Source of the DNA: Meloidogyne chitwoodi
Taxonomy: Eukaryota; Nematoda; Chromadorea; Rhabditida; Meloidogynidae
Length of the DNA stretch: 64,000 nucleotides
NCBI GenBank assembly: GCA_015183035.1
Contig: JACZZP010000016.1
Span: 2,108,001-2,172,000 of the forward strand
Direction of reading: 5' to 3'
A program made the position numbers and the translations under genes. Shown here one piece after another: positions 26,330-36,600 of this stretch. Position 1 is the first letter of the stretch. Each line of letters opens with the position of its first letter. The notes beneath the pieces are model-generated. The model made no database searches, had not been told where the DNA came from, and saw nothing but the letters and a program-made list of their open reading frames with translations.

Positions 26330-28109
26330 TCAAAAGCTTCCCGGAAAACATATTAATGGTTTTGACGTCCCAATTTCATTAACCTGAATAGTTACTTGAA
26401 ATATCGAGTATTTCTTTCTTCCGCTGTAGTCGATACGCTCAGCTGGACGGTGAAAGGTACAGACATTCCTTACGCCTGATCGACACATTTCACGGCACAC
26501 ACCATCCCAAATTGTTCTCTAAATTTAAAACTTAAAAATTTTACAAAAAATAATAAAAACCTCATTTTCTGTCTTCATGTTAAATCCAGCAAAAACTCCA
26601 TGGATGCATGTTTGACGAATTCCCACAAGATGACGAGGAATTTGATAAAGATTTCGTAGCTCAACAAGTCCTATCCATGGGTAATCAACATCTTGAACCT
26701 GATTTTTGGAAAGTAATGCATTTTTTCAAAAATATTAATAAAAATATAACCATAGCTAGTCCATTGCTTTGTCCCGTAATAATACATCGCCTGAATTCCC
26801 TTGTTCCATTTTCAGCAAAATGTGCATATAGGCAGCAGGAGCCCTCAAATGTTTCATTTGGATGCAATCTTTTTGCTTTTTCTTCATCTCCTCTTAATTT
26901 TCTTACTTCTTTGTGGTATTCCCTAGATCAAGTATGATTAAAATAATAAAAATTAAAAAAATACTTTAGTTCATTACATACGAAGAAAAAATCATCATTC
27001 AACTCAAGAAGTTGAAGTCCAACACCGTCCGTAGGCAATTTGCATACTGAAACACGAACAACATGAGGTGTTGTCAAAATATCAGATGGGAGAGGAAATT
27101 GAGGAAGAGTTGTAAGGATCTATTAAAAATTAAAGTAATAATTAAAAAAATATAGAAGAAACCTCCTTCATATATTTTCGCTCTTGAGAAGGCTTCTAAA
27201 AAGAAAGGGTAAGATAATAAATTAAAAAAATAATGCCTGGTGATGCAAAACATGTCGTTTAATCCAAACTTCTCCATTTTCAACATCTGTGCTTTCAAAT
27301 TATTTTTAAAATCAAAAACAAACAAACCTGGAATAAACCTAAAAACATCATTCCAATAAAGATGGAGAAAGCCAGTGAATTTGATTGGTTCCAAATGCGG
27401 TGCATCAGACGACTTTCCTTTGATTTCATTATATTCTTTAGTATTCATTAAATTCTTCATCTAAAAAAGGATAGAATTAAACAAATAAAAAAGTTAAAAA
27501 AACTAACAACATCAGTTAAAGACATTTTCCTCTGTACTGGAACAATTTCAAAAACTTTGTCGGCCAATTTTAAATTTCTGTAGAGTTCTGCATTAATTGA
27601 AGGAGTCGAACTAACCTAATTTTTAAAATAAACATGAAGTTAAATTATATAAAAATTCATACAAAAATGTTCTTTTCTTCGCTGGATTCATCGATTATAA
27701 GAGAAATGATGTTTGGCTCATGTAATGAGAACATTCGGCTACAATAGCGAAAAACCTCAAATTCATAGCCTTCGGGCATTAAACGAGTGCAAAAAAGTTC
27801 CCTCAACTAAAAAACAAATATAAAAAAATCAATAAAGAAACCTACAAATCTTGGTGTTAAATATTCTCCATAATTTTTATAGTAGAGCTTGTTAAGAGCG
27901 TTGAAAGTAAATTTTTCACTGCTGCTTCCATCAAAAAGGCTGATTAGTTTATAGAGATTTGTCTGAAAAAATAAAAGTAAAAAGAAATATTTAAACAAAT
28001 TTCATACTCGTCTGAGCTCATCGAAAGGGTGTTTAGAAAAGAGGAATTCCCAAAATGCATCATTTCGTAGCTTTGAAAAGTCGTGTTTGTTGTAATTATT
28101 TCCCAACAT
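26330..28109 (-). CDS. Protein with Tudor-like C-terminal region
   Basis: This minus-strand gene starts MLGNNYNKHDFSKLRNDAFW (ATG at 28109) and has about eight short introns. The N-terminal half (FLFSKHPFDELRR, TNLYKLISLFDGSSSEKFTF) is unrecognised. After a middle part (LHLYWNDVFRFIPGLF) comes CCLYAHFAENGTREFRRCII, then the joined pair GQSNGLAM and VQDVDYPWIGLVELRNLYQI. The pattern C-A-F-x-x-(D/N)-G-x-x-x-R-x-x-(I/V), then V-x-(D)-x-D-x-G-like strands and L-x-x-(L/I)-P, is that of an extended Tudor domain. Such domains bind methylated arginine in germ-granule and small-RNA proteins. It ends KPLICFPGSF at 26330-26332. The family is inferred from pattern only; no LOTUS domain can be claimed. 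Confidence 0.55.
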
Positions 28110-28347
28110 TATTAAAACTGAAAATTTTAAAAATGAATGATTTTTCACTCTAACTAGTAATTTAGGAAAATGAAGGAGGAGCTTATAAAAGTATAATATT
28201 TTATTATTTAATCGAATGGTGCTAAAAGGACAATTTATAACATAATGTAAGTTAGAGTATGCAAAAAAAGGAGATATGTTAGAGAAGAAAATAAGAGGAA
28301 ATAGTAAAGCTAGACGACAAATTAAATGAATGAATCGACAAATGGGC

Positions 28348-28599
28348 TGGGGTCATCTGAGCACCGCCATCTCAGGTACAAACGGAGCCACCTCAATACC
28401 AAAAGGTTTTTACACTGAAACAGTGATTTTTTCTTCATTTTAATATTCTTCTTTCATTTTTCGTAATTTATTTTACTTGCTTCATCTATATTTATTCAAT
28501 TTTGGTATGAACCACCAAGAAAATTTAACATTTTTGAGAAATGTGGGTACTGAGATCACCTCGTTGCCTGGGACTGAGATGGCGGTACTCAGTTGGCCC
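28348..28599. repeat. Degenerate foldback element, ~55 bp arms
   Basis: The left arm (28348-28402, GGTCATCTGAGCACCGCCAT...) matches the reverse complement of the right arm (28544-28599). The shared core CTGAGATGGCGGT(A/G)CTCAG is itself partly palindromic. The middle of the arms has diverged, so it is an older copy than its neighbours. About 140 AT-rich bases lie between the arms. Confidence 0.7.
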
Positions 28600-28812
28600 G
28601 TTTCGGACTAAATTTGCCAAAGCGCGTCAGGTCAAATATAATATAAAAATTCTTTCCTTTTACTTAAGTTCCCCATCAACGCTTCTTATTATTCGCCTCA
28701 TATTAAAAAAAACTCACCACTTAATAATCCTTACCCTTCAATTATTTTAAAATTATGCCTAAGTATGTTAGACTATTGAGAATTTGGCTATAGGCAAAAA
28801 ACAGAATCAATA

Positions 28813-29028
28813 GTTTGTACGGGTCCACCCCTGAAAGACAATTCCCTGAATATCAACTCAGCCAAGTGATCCAATTGCCAATTCGGTCAAACCTCTTTAA
28901 ACTAGTTGGTCCCGTGCAAACTTGGACCTACAAGGGGTGTGTTATTACTTTACCGAATTGGCAATTGGATCACTTGGCTGAGTTGATATTCAGGGAATTG
29001 TCTTTCAGGGTTGATCCCGTTTGTACAA
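28813..29028. repeat. Long, nearly perfect foldback element, ~76 bp arms
   Basis: The left arm, from TTTGTACGGG to ATTCGGT (about 28814-28888), is matched by its reverse complement at about 28952-29027. A ~62-base centre contains CTTGGACCTACAAGGGGTGT. The central ~55 bases of each arm (CCTGAATATCAACTCAGCCA onwards) look identical, which points to recent insertion or gene conversion. The long open frame crossing it (28815-29150) is a by-product of the arms, not a gene. Confidence 0.92.
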
Positions 29029-29799
29029 CAACAATGTGGAAATTTTTTTTGAATCTCAACAAACTGATTATTAACAAATATTTTAAATTTATTTTTATTT
29101 TTTACATTGTTCTTTTGTTATATCCAATTTTATGTTTTTCTCTAAATTAGTGCCCAACCAAGGTCATTGGCATTCATCTTTTTTTAGTTTTTTTTTTTTT
29201 TTGGCTATTTTCTCTATGCTTTACACTTCAAATTGCGCCCCAATCGTCTCTTTACAATTTTCCTTTTCTTTTTTTTAGCCGCCGACTGGTAGATCAGGTC
29301 CTTTTTTCTTCTTATTATGCAATCCCTTTAATAATTGAAAGTCCTTTTTGTTGGCCTTCGACGGAGAAAGCTCTCTCCTTTTCCGTTTTGCGCAATTTTC
29401 GGACTTCCTTCACCTGCTTCCTCGTATCAGATTGTTCCCGGCCGCACCAACCCATCAGCAAAAGGAAGTTTTAAGGCTCTTAGAAAAGTAAAGATGAATT
29501 TTATTTTAAAAAAAGTCAAATAAAAATAAAGACACTTTCTGAATGTGAAGGTTTTTTTTAGCGGCTCACGCATTTTTTCCTTTTTCTTCTACCTACTATT
29601 AATATTTTATATTTAAGGTGCGCGAAATAAAAGAAAAAGTTTTTGAATGGCCTTTACAAGCCGGGAATTTTTTTAAGAAAAAAAGAGGCGGTATGTGGTG
29701 GCGGTCATTTTTGTTGGAAAGATGGGCCTCCATTTAAAGATCAGGTTTGTTGAATTTTCTATCATTCTTTACAAATTATTTTTTTACTTATTTTTTAAA

Positions 29800-31166
29800 A
29801 TGAATTCTTTATTAACTTTATTTTTAAAAAACTATCAACAAGAAGAAAAATTATTTAAAAATTTATTTCCCTTATTTAATAATTCAAATCAAAATTTTTT
29901 AAATTCTCCAGAATTATCTTCTTTGCTTTCTTTTATTAATTCACTTTTTATTAATCAATTTGAATATACAGAACAACAAAAAATTTCAATTTATCAACAA
30001 TTAATGAATTATTTACCAATTTGTTTATTACCTAATTTTAGTAATTTTAAATCAAATTATTCTAATAATTTGACAACATTTTCTGATAATTCTTCAATTA
30101 ATAATTCTGAAACAACTTCTCAATCAACTTCTTCAGAAATAACTACTACAATTAATAAGAAACAAAAAATTAAAGAATTCAAAATAAACAACACAAAAGT
30201 TCGTCGTCTCTCATATCCACGTGAATTTAAGCTAATTGTATTACATAGCTATTGGGCAAATGGTCGGAATAAATATAGAACATGTAAAGAATTTCATATA
30301 ACAAAGTAAGTCTTTTAACATCAAAAATAAATTTAAAAAAATTCTTAAGATCAATGTTAAATGGATGGCTCCAAAAAGCTGAAAAAATTAAAAATTCACG
30401 TCCTGGATCATTAAAAAGTGGACGTTCTGGTAGAAGGTTTATTTTTTTAGAAGAGAAAATAGTTTATTTAGTTTATTTTTTGGATTTTAGACCACAATTT
30501 CCAAAAATTGAAAATCAATTATTTCAACTTTTTCTTGCTGAAGAAGTTAAAGGAGAAAAAGTATCAAATAAATGGATACGTGAAACTGCAAGAATTTTAG
30601 CAGCAAAAGAAGAAGAAAAATTAAAAGAATTTGAATTAAAAGATGTTTTTTTAAAAAATAATATTCAACCCAATACTGGACAATTTTCTGAAAGATGGTT
30701 ACACAATTTTAAAAAAAGATTTCAAATAGGTAATTTTATTAAAGGATAAATGTTTTAAGTAAAATAAAAGTTGTGGAAAATTTTTGAGTTGCTTCGTTGT
30801 CTCGGTGGTAGTGTGTCTGGTTATGTAACAAGCGTTGAAGGTTCGGACCTTCTTGTTAGTCAACTTTCTCTTAAAATGGGAAAATGTCAATTAAAAACAT
30901 TTAAAATTAGTATTGACCGTTGAAAAAAATAATCTATTTTTAGATTGGACTTTTGGAAATGATCAAAAAATAGATTCGATGACAAAATTTTCATCAGAAA
31001 ATTTAAAATCTGAAGAATTGGAAAGGTTTTATTACTTAAAAAATAAAAATAATTTTTAAAATAAAGAATTGGACGTGAAATTTGTTCAATTAATGGCCAA
31101 CTACCAATTCAAGTATTTTATGAAAAATTTCATCAAATTGAACAAAATGATACATTTCAACAATAA
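29800..31166 (+). CDS. DNA-binding protein with Brinker-type and CENP-B-type HTH
   Basis: The gene starts MNSLLTLFLKNYQQEEKLFK at 29800. The N-terminal ~130 residues are rich in Asn, Ser, Thr, Phe and Leu. The middle exon encodes RRLSYPREFKLIVLHSYWAN, KYRTCKEFHITK and SMLNGWLQKAEKIKN, which follows the Brinker DNA-binding pattern (basic start, FK-x-x-V-L-x-S/Y, C/A-x-K-(Y/F)-x-I, I/L-x-x-W). After RPGSLKSGRSGRR comes a Tc5/CENP-B-like HTH: FPKIENQLFQLFLAEEVKGE, WIRETARILAA and FSERWLHNFKKRFQI. Introns at 30306, 30436, 30728 and 31026 keep the frame. It ends NDTFQQ at TAA 31164-31166. The likely role is a sequence-specific transcription factor. The CENP-B-type half is also found in pogo/Tc5 transposases, but no DDE catalytic domain follows. 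Confidence 0.7.
30786..30865 (+). pseudogene. tRNA-like relic in an intron (A and B box like)
   Basis: Within the 30729-30942 intron lies GTCTCGGTGGTAGTGTGT (D-arm/A-box-like) and GAAGGTTCGGACCTTC, a T-arm-like hairpin with a B-box-like GGTTCGGACC. The ends AGTTG (30787) and CAACT (30861) can pair. The anticodon stem does not close and the total is about 80 bases with extra length, so it does not fold as a normal tRNA. It may be a dead tRNA or a tRNA-derived SINE head. Confidence 0.45.
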
Positions 31167-32258
31167 GGAAATGGATAAAAAAAGGCTTTAAAGACTAAAT
31201 TAATTTTTCTAAAAATGTTAAAAAACAGGTTTAAATTTATTTATTTAAAAAATACTTCTTAAACATTCCAAAGATTGTATAATATATTTTTTTTAATTTT
31301 AAAAATGGAATGTTATGTTCAACAATAAGTCATTTACTTTACTATTATTCCCCCCTCTCCAAATCCTCTTTTTTCAAATTTATAAAATACGTATACATAT
31401 TATTATCTTTTTATATTAAAAATTTAAATTAATTTAATTTCTTTTTATTTTCACTTTTTCTTGTCAAATTTAAACAAAAAATCGAAAAAATTTTTCACTT
31501 AATTTTTCCCTCAAGAACACCTCTCTTTTTTTTTTGTATTTTTACATTAATATTTTTTGTTTGTATATAAACAATCCTTTTACTTTCACTCATTTTCTCG
31601 TCAAATTTTTCTTTATATTTTTCCGATAAAATTTTTGTTTGCTTCTAACGCCTCTTTTTTTTGACTTTAAGGTGATAAAACTTATTTACGTGTTTCTTTG
31701 AATTGAACAGTAAAAAATAGAAAATGTATATTTTATATTAAAGGTAAATAGTTATATTATTTATTTTTATATAATTATTTTTTTACAGTTTCTTCTTCAT
31801 TTTTGATTTTTAATAAAGATAAAATTGTTTTAAAAAAATAAATATTATTTACAAATTTTAAGTTTCTTTTTTTAGATTGATAAATTAACTATTTTTTTCT
31901 CAATTTTAATTTTTATAAAATCGATTCAAATTAAATATTAAAAAAAATAAAATTTATTTTCCTCATCCTTTTCAATTTTCTCCTATTTTTATTCTTCTTT
32001 CCTGGCCATATGACTGCCTTTTTTTTAAATTAACTTTTTAGTAAATAAAAATATTGCGCAGTCTCTAAAGGCATTTATTTTATTATTTTCTACTAGGCTG
32101 ATCTGATTTTTTATTTTTCGAATTTTTTTCTTTTTTTATAAAGGAGAACAAGTTTCTTTTTTTTAAAATTATTTCCCTCATAATTTTCTTTTCTCCTCTC
32201 TTTAGGACTAAAAAATTAATCAATTTTTTATTAAAAAAATAATTTAAATTTCTAAAAA
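31167..32258. other. AT-rich spacer, no gene seen
   Basis: The stretch is dominated by T runs, A runs and TTTTC/TTTTT pyrimidine tracts. I see no open frame of substance, no RNA gene and no repeat. It presumably holds the 3' UTR of the DNA-binding protein gene and the upstream region of the small membrane protein gene. Confidence 0.5.
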
Positions 32259-32979
32259 ATGTGGTGGGGAAGTGGATATTATGGTGATGGTTATGGATAT
32301 GGATATTATGGACAACAGGTGTGGAATTTTTATTTAAATTATTTTTTTTTGAAAGAAATTTTTTTTATTCTTTCAAATTGTTGTTTTGGATGAAATGTCT
32401 TCTTTTTCCAGTTTCCTCCCTCCATGGTAAAAATATTAATAATAATATTAAATATTGTAAAGTAAAAGCAATGTTAAAAAATGTAAATTTTTAAATGAGA
32501 TGTAAAGTCAAAGACAATTTTATTTGGAATAACTATAAGATGAGTTGTGGTTTAGTGGTAGTGTGTTGGATTCGTAAAGGTTGTAATGGGTTCGAGCCCG
32601 ACAACCCTCAAATATTTTTAATAAATGTTGAAAAGATGCCATTTAGACGCAGATCTCATATTTTAGTTCAGTTGGAGAATTAAAAATAAAACCCCTTGGA
32701 TCTATTTTTAAAAAATACAATTTTTTAAATTTAATTTTAGATGATTCTTGTCATTGTTGTATTAATAATTGGATGTCTTTTTCTTTGTTGTATGCTTGGT
32801 ATTTTTTGGTTTCTTTATTCGGTTTAGATTAAATTTTAAATAAAAAAATAAAATTTTTAAAACAGAAAAGGAATGAAAGAGCAGAATCATCAAATGTTCA
32901 ATATTATCCTTATTATGTTCCACCAGCTACAAGAATTGGAAAAGATGGAGAATTTGGAGGAACAACACAATTTAGATAA
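32259..32979 (+). CDS. Small (89-residue) Gly/Tyr-rich single-pass membrane protein
   Basis: I read four exons: 32259-32318, a 15-base exon 32412-32426, 32741-32821 and 32866-32979. The product begins MWWGSGYYGDGYGYGYYGQQ, passes through FPPSM, then one transmembrane helix (MILVIVVLIIGCLFLCCMLG, IFWFLYS). It ends in a short cytoplasmic tail (KRNERAESSNVQYYPYYVPP) with a Tyr/Pro-rich motif and Thr-Gln-Phe-Arg at the end. All phases are zero, so the 15-base exon could be included or skipped without a frame change. The layout (short Gly/Tyr ectodomain, Cys-rich inner helix end, PPxY-like tail) recalls small adaptor proteins, but I do not recognise the family. The ORF length alone would hide this gene. 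Confidence 0.6.
32542..32610 (+). pseudogene. tRNA-Thr(CGT)-like relic, anticodon stem truncated
   Basis: The sequence GAGTTGTGGTTTAGTGGTAG leads to TTGGATTCGTAA, the 5' stem and loop of a tRNA-Thr with anticodon CGT. The expected 3' stem strand (CCCAA/TCCAA) is absent: AGGTTGTAATGGGTTCGAGC follows directly. The B box GGTTCGAGCC and a 3' end ACAACCCTCA remain. The acceptor stem pairs only if two extra bases are bulged. It is in the 32427-32740 intron of the small membrane protein gene, same strand. I treat it as a pseudogene. Confidence 0.65.
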
Positions 32980-33665
32980 ATATTTAAATTTTTATAAAGA
33001 TATAAAAATCCTAGTCGAATATATTACATAATAAAATAACCTCTCTCCTTCCTTTAAAGAAGTAAATTAGAGAAAAGTACACCCCATTTATTCGCAAAAA
33101 AGATTTTACACCAAACATTGACTTAAAAAAATTTTTTCTTGCGAATAAATGGGGTGTACACTTAAACTTGACAAGTTCCAAAATAATTATATAATTTTTA
33201 CACCTAACGGCCTTATATTTTGCATAATCAAAATTTCTACATTTCTGTAGAAATAAAAATTATTTTTTCAAATTAAACCAAAAAGATCGTTTTTAGAATA
33301 AATCCCCCCAAAAATATCATTTAACTCCATTTCATTTTAATTTTATTTTTTTTTAATTTCGATCTTTTTGGGCTTAAATTCTCTTAAAATATAAATAAAA
33401 TTAATTAAAAAATATTTTAAATAAAAATTAATTTTTTTTAAATCGAATTTAAACAAGTTTTCTTTTTAAATTAAAAAGTTTTAATCTTCTCCTTTTCTTT
33501 TAAAAATAAAAAAAAATTTTTTGGACTTTTTTCTTTTTCTTGTACTCGCCAACTGGCCAATTTTATATTTTAGCTTTAAGGCAATAATATGTGATACATG
33601 GAAGGATTAAAGAAAAATAAAAAATAAATGGATATTTTCCTCTTTTTTTTTAATATTTTTAAAAA
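32980..33665. other. Spacer with two inverted repeats
   Basis: Besides the foldback at 33076-33163 there is a smaller inverted pair at about 33278-33370 (CCAAAAAGATCG against CGATCTTTTTGG). No gene is visible. Confidence 0.5.
33076..33163. repeat. Short foldback element, ~28 bp arms
   Basis: The left arm AGTACACCCCATTTATTCGC (from 33076) is repeated in reverse complement, ending GGGGTGTACACTT at 33163. A ~30-base AT-rich loop separates the arms. It is likely a MITE remnant or a transcript-end hairpin. Confidence 0.85.
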
Positions 33666-36600
33666 ATGTGCTCATTTATTTTCTTTGTTTTTATCAATTT
33701 TTTCCAATTTTTTCAATTTATTAATAATATTGGACACAAAGATTGGACAAATTCAGCATATCCTGACATTAGAGGACCAACATTTCAGGTTAAATAAAAA
33801 ATTTTAAAATATTTAATTTTTAGCAATGTGCAAATAAAATACCCGAAGATAAACCTTTATTTGTTTGTGATCCAGATAAAATATTTAATTCAACACAATG
33901 TAAAAAATAAATATATTATTTAAAAAAAAATTATTTTTTAAAATAAAGTAATTCGTATAAATGACGAACTTGCTAAAGTTGCTATAGGTTGGTTGAGAAA
34001 ATAATTTTTATTTTCAATTTAAAATTAAATATTATGCTTAGGTACACCTTGCCCATGCCAAAGACGTTCTCAATGTTCAAGTTTGTAAAATAAAATTTTT
34101 TAGAATTACAAGACAAGTAGGAGACCTGATCGTCGAAAATCTCTAATTTTAAAAAAAATACAGTAAATACATTTCTCATAATTTATCAGCACTGAAACAG
34201 CATTTAACAAATGACTTTTCAGTGCTAACTGAGATTTTAATATAAAATGTCTCTTACTGTATTATACTTGAATTCATGGATTTTCATGAGCTTTTTCTCG
34301 AATTCTGTCTTACAGATTTTTCTAATCCAAAGCTGATTCGACTCAGTTTTTCGAGCTCTTTCCAAACATATATGTCTCACCAAAAGTTCTCCAATAGTTT
34401 TCGAGCTCAAAAATGCCATTTTTGTCGTTATCCCCCATACTTTTCGGATGTTTATAGGCCTTTATCTCAAAAACTGGCCAAAGGTTTTGAAATTTTAATA
34501 TCTCAGTCGACTCAGTTTTTTAGCTATTTTTTCAAGTTTATTTTTGTATAAGTTTATATATTTTAAGTTTATTTTAGTATTTTTAAGTTTTCAAGTTTGT
34601 TTTAGTATTTTTAAGTTTATTTTCAAGTTTGTTTTAGTATTTTTAAGTTTTCAAGTTTATTTTAGTATTTTTAAGTTTATTTTCAAGTTTATTTTAGTAT
34701 TTTTAAGTTTTCAAGTTTGTTTTAGTATTTTTATGTTTTCAAGTTTATTTTAGTATTTTTAAGTTTATTTTCAAGTTTATTTTAGTATTTTTAAGTTTTC
34801 AAGTTTATTTTAGTATTTTTAAGTTTTCAAGGTTAATGAAAAAATTCGTCGACGAACTCGTCTATGGACGTTCAAATACTAGATGAATATCGGTGAACAT
34901 CGATGAAACCGGTGAGATAAAACTGACCGTGGAACTCACCGTGAGATAAAACTCGCCGAAAAGTCGCCGACAAAACTCGCCGATGGGTACGCCGATGGTT
35001 CACCTTTCCAACATAAATTGTTTCGTTTTAGAGGCTTTTATTTCGACTTCTAAAAGTCAGAACTTTCTAATTTTTTGATATTTGATTCAAATAAAAGAAC
35101 TCTATAAAATATTTCAAAATCAGACAAATCTGACTTTTAGAAAAAAAGCTCGAAAATTCATTAAAAACGTTAAAAATACAGTAACCTATATCGACTTCTA
35201 AAAGTCAGACTTTTCTAATTTTTTGATATTTTATTCAGATTATCGAAAAAATCGCCATAAAACTCATCGATGAAACTCAGTCATGGGCTAAAACTCACTA
35301 TCGAAACTCACTCATGAACTGACTCAGAAAAAACTCACTCATGAACTGACTCATGAGAGAAAACTCACTCATGAACTGACTCATGAGAGAAAACTCACTC
35401 ATGAACTGACTCATGAGAGAAAACTCACTCATGAACTGACTCATGAGAGAAAACTCACTCATGAACTGACTCATGAGAGAAAACTCACTCATGAACTGAC
35501 TCATGAGAGAAAACTCACTCATGAACTGACTCATGAGAGAAAACTCACTCATGAACTGACTCATGAGAGAAAACTCACTCATGAACTGACTCATGAGAGA
35601 AAACTCACCGGTAAACAAAAATACCGGTGAGACGGTGGACTCACCGCTGAGATAAAACTCATCGATGAAACTTTATCGATGAAATCGCTAATTTTTAAAT
35701 GTTTATTGGCTTTTATTTCGACTTCTAAAGGTCAGAATATTCTAATTTTTTAATATTTTAATCAGTTTTTCGAGCTCTAAATCATATGTAAAATTCAGAC
35801 AAATCCGACTTTTAGAAAAAAAGTAAAAAAAAAAGTAAAAATAGCTCAAAACTACAGTACCCTATCTCGACTTCTAAACTTCAGAATTTTCTAGTTTTTT
35901 AATATTTGATTCTGATTATCGAACTCTATAAAATATATCAAAATCAGACAAATCTGACTTTTAGAAAAAAAGTTCGAAAAAGTCATTTTTAGTCATTTCC
36001 CACAAAAATTGTTTAATGTTTAGGGTCTTTTAATTCGACTTCTAACTATCAAAAATTTCTAATTTTTTGATATTTTGTTTAGTTTTTCGAGCTCTAAATA
36101 ATATATAAAATTCAGACAAATCTGACTTTTAGAAAAAAAGCTCAAAAATTCATTAAAAACGCTAAAAATACAGTAACCTATCTCGACTTCTAAAAGTCTG
36201 AACTTTCTAATTTTTTGATATTTGATTCAAATAAAAGAACTCTATAAAATATATCAAAATCAGATAAATCTGACTTTTAGAAAAAAAGCTCGAAAAAGTC
36301 AGTTTTAGACATTACCCACATAAAATTGTTTAATGTTTAGGGGCTGTTTTTTCGACTTCTAAAAGTTGGAATTTTCTAATTTTTTGATATTTTAATCAGT
36401 TTTTCGAGCTCTAAATAATATGTAAAATCCAGACTAATCTGACTTTTAGAAAAAAAAAGTAAAAATAGCTCAAAAATACAGTACCCTATCTCGAATTCTG
36501 ATTGTAGGATTTTGATTATCCATAGCTCATTCGATTCAGTTTTTCGAGCTCTATCTATGAAATTATTTTCACCAAAATCTCTCTATAGGAAAAAAAGTTC

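Larger units (their letters stand above)
28110..29799. other. Gene-poor spacer with two foldback elements
   Basis: Apart from the inverted repeats at 28348-28599 and 28813-29028 nothing is firmly coding. A somewhat G+C-richer patch at 29330-29480 has an open frame of 62 codons but no recognisable product. Two acceptor/donor-like sites (TTTTTTAGCC near 29277 and AAAGATCAGGTTTG near 29738) could mark non-coding 5' exons of the following DNA-binding protein gene. Confidence 0.45.

Noticed and set aside
26608..26937. 109-codon plus-strand frame
   Set aside because: The minus strand there carries spliced exons with a Tudor-like pattern and valid splice sites.
28815..29150. 111-codon plus-strand open frame
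   Set aside because: It runs through both arms of a near-perfect inverted repeat and into AT-rich sequence. There is no homology or splice context.
29335..29523. G+C-richer 62-codon frame upstream of the Brinker-like gene
   Set aside because: There is no recognisable product, and no splice join to the next gene keeps a sensible frame. At most it is a non-coding leader exon.
29800..31166. Tc5/pogo-type transposase
   Set aside because: The HTH part is similar, but no DDE domain follows, the gene has several introns and there are no terminal inverted repeats.
34276..34753. Phe/Ile/Val-rich frames in the MOLO-1-like intron
   Set aside because: They consist of the dispersed repeat plus the AAGTTTATTTTAG minisatellite.
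35308..35610. Possible CRISPR-like array
   Set aside because: The units are contiguous direct repeats with no unique spacers, in a eukaryotic intron.
35298..35618. Minus-strand frame of a 10-residue repeat (MSQFMSEFSL)
   Set aside because: It is a simple product of a 30-bp minisatellite, whose period is a multiple of three, lying inside an intron.
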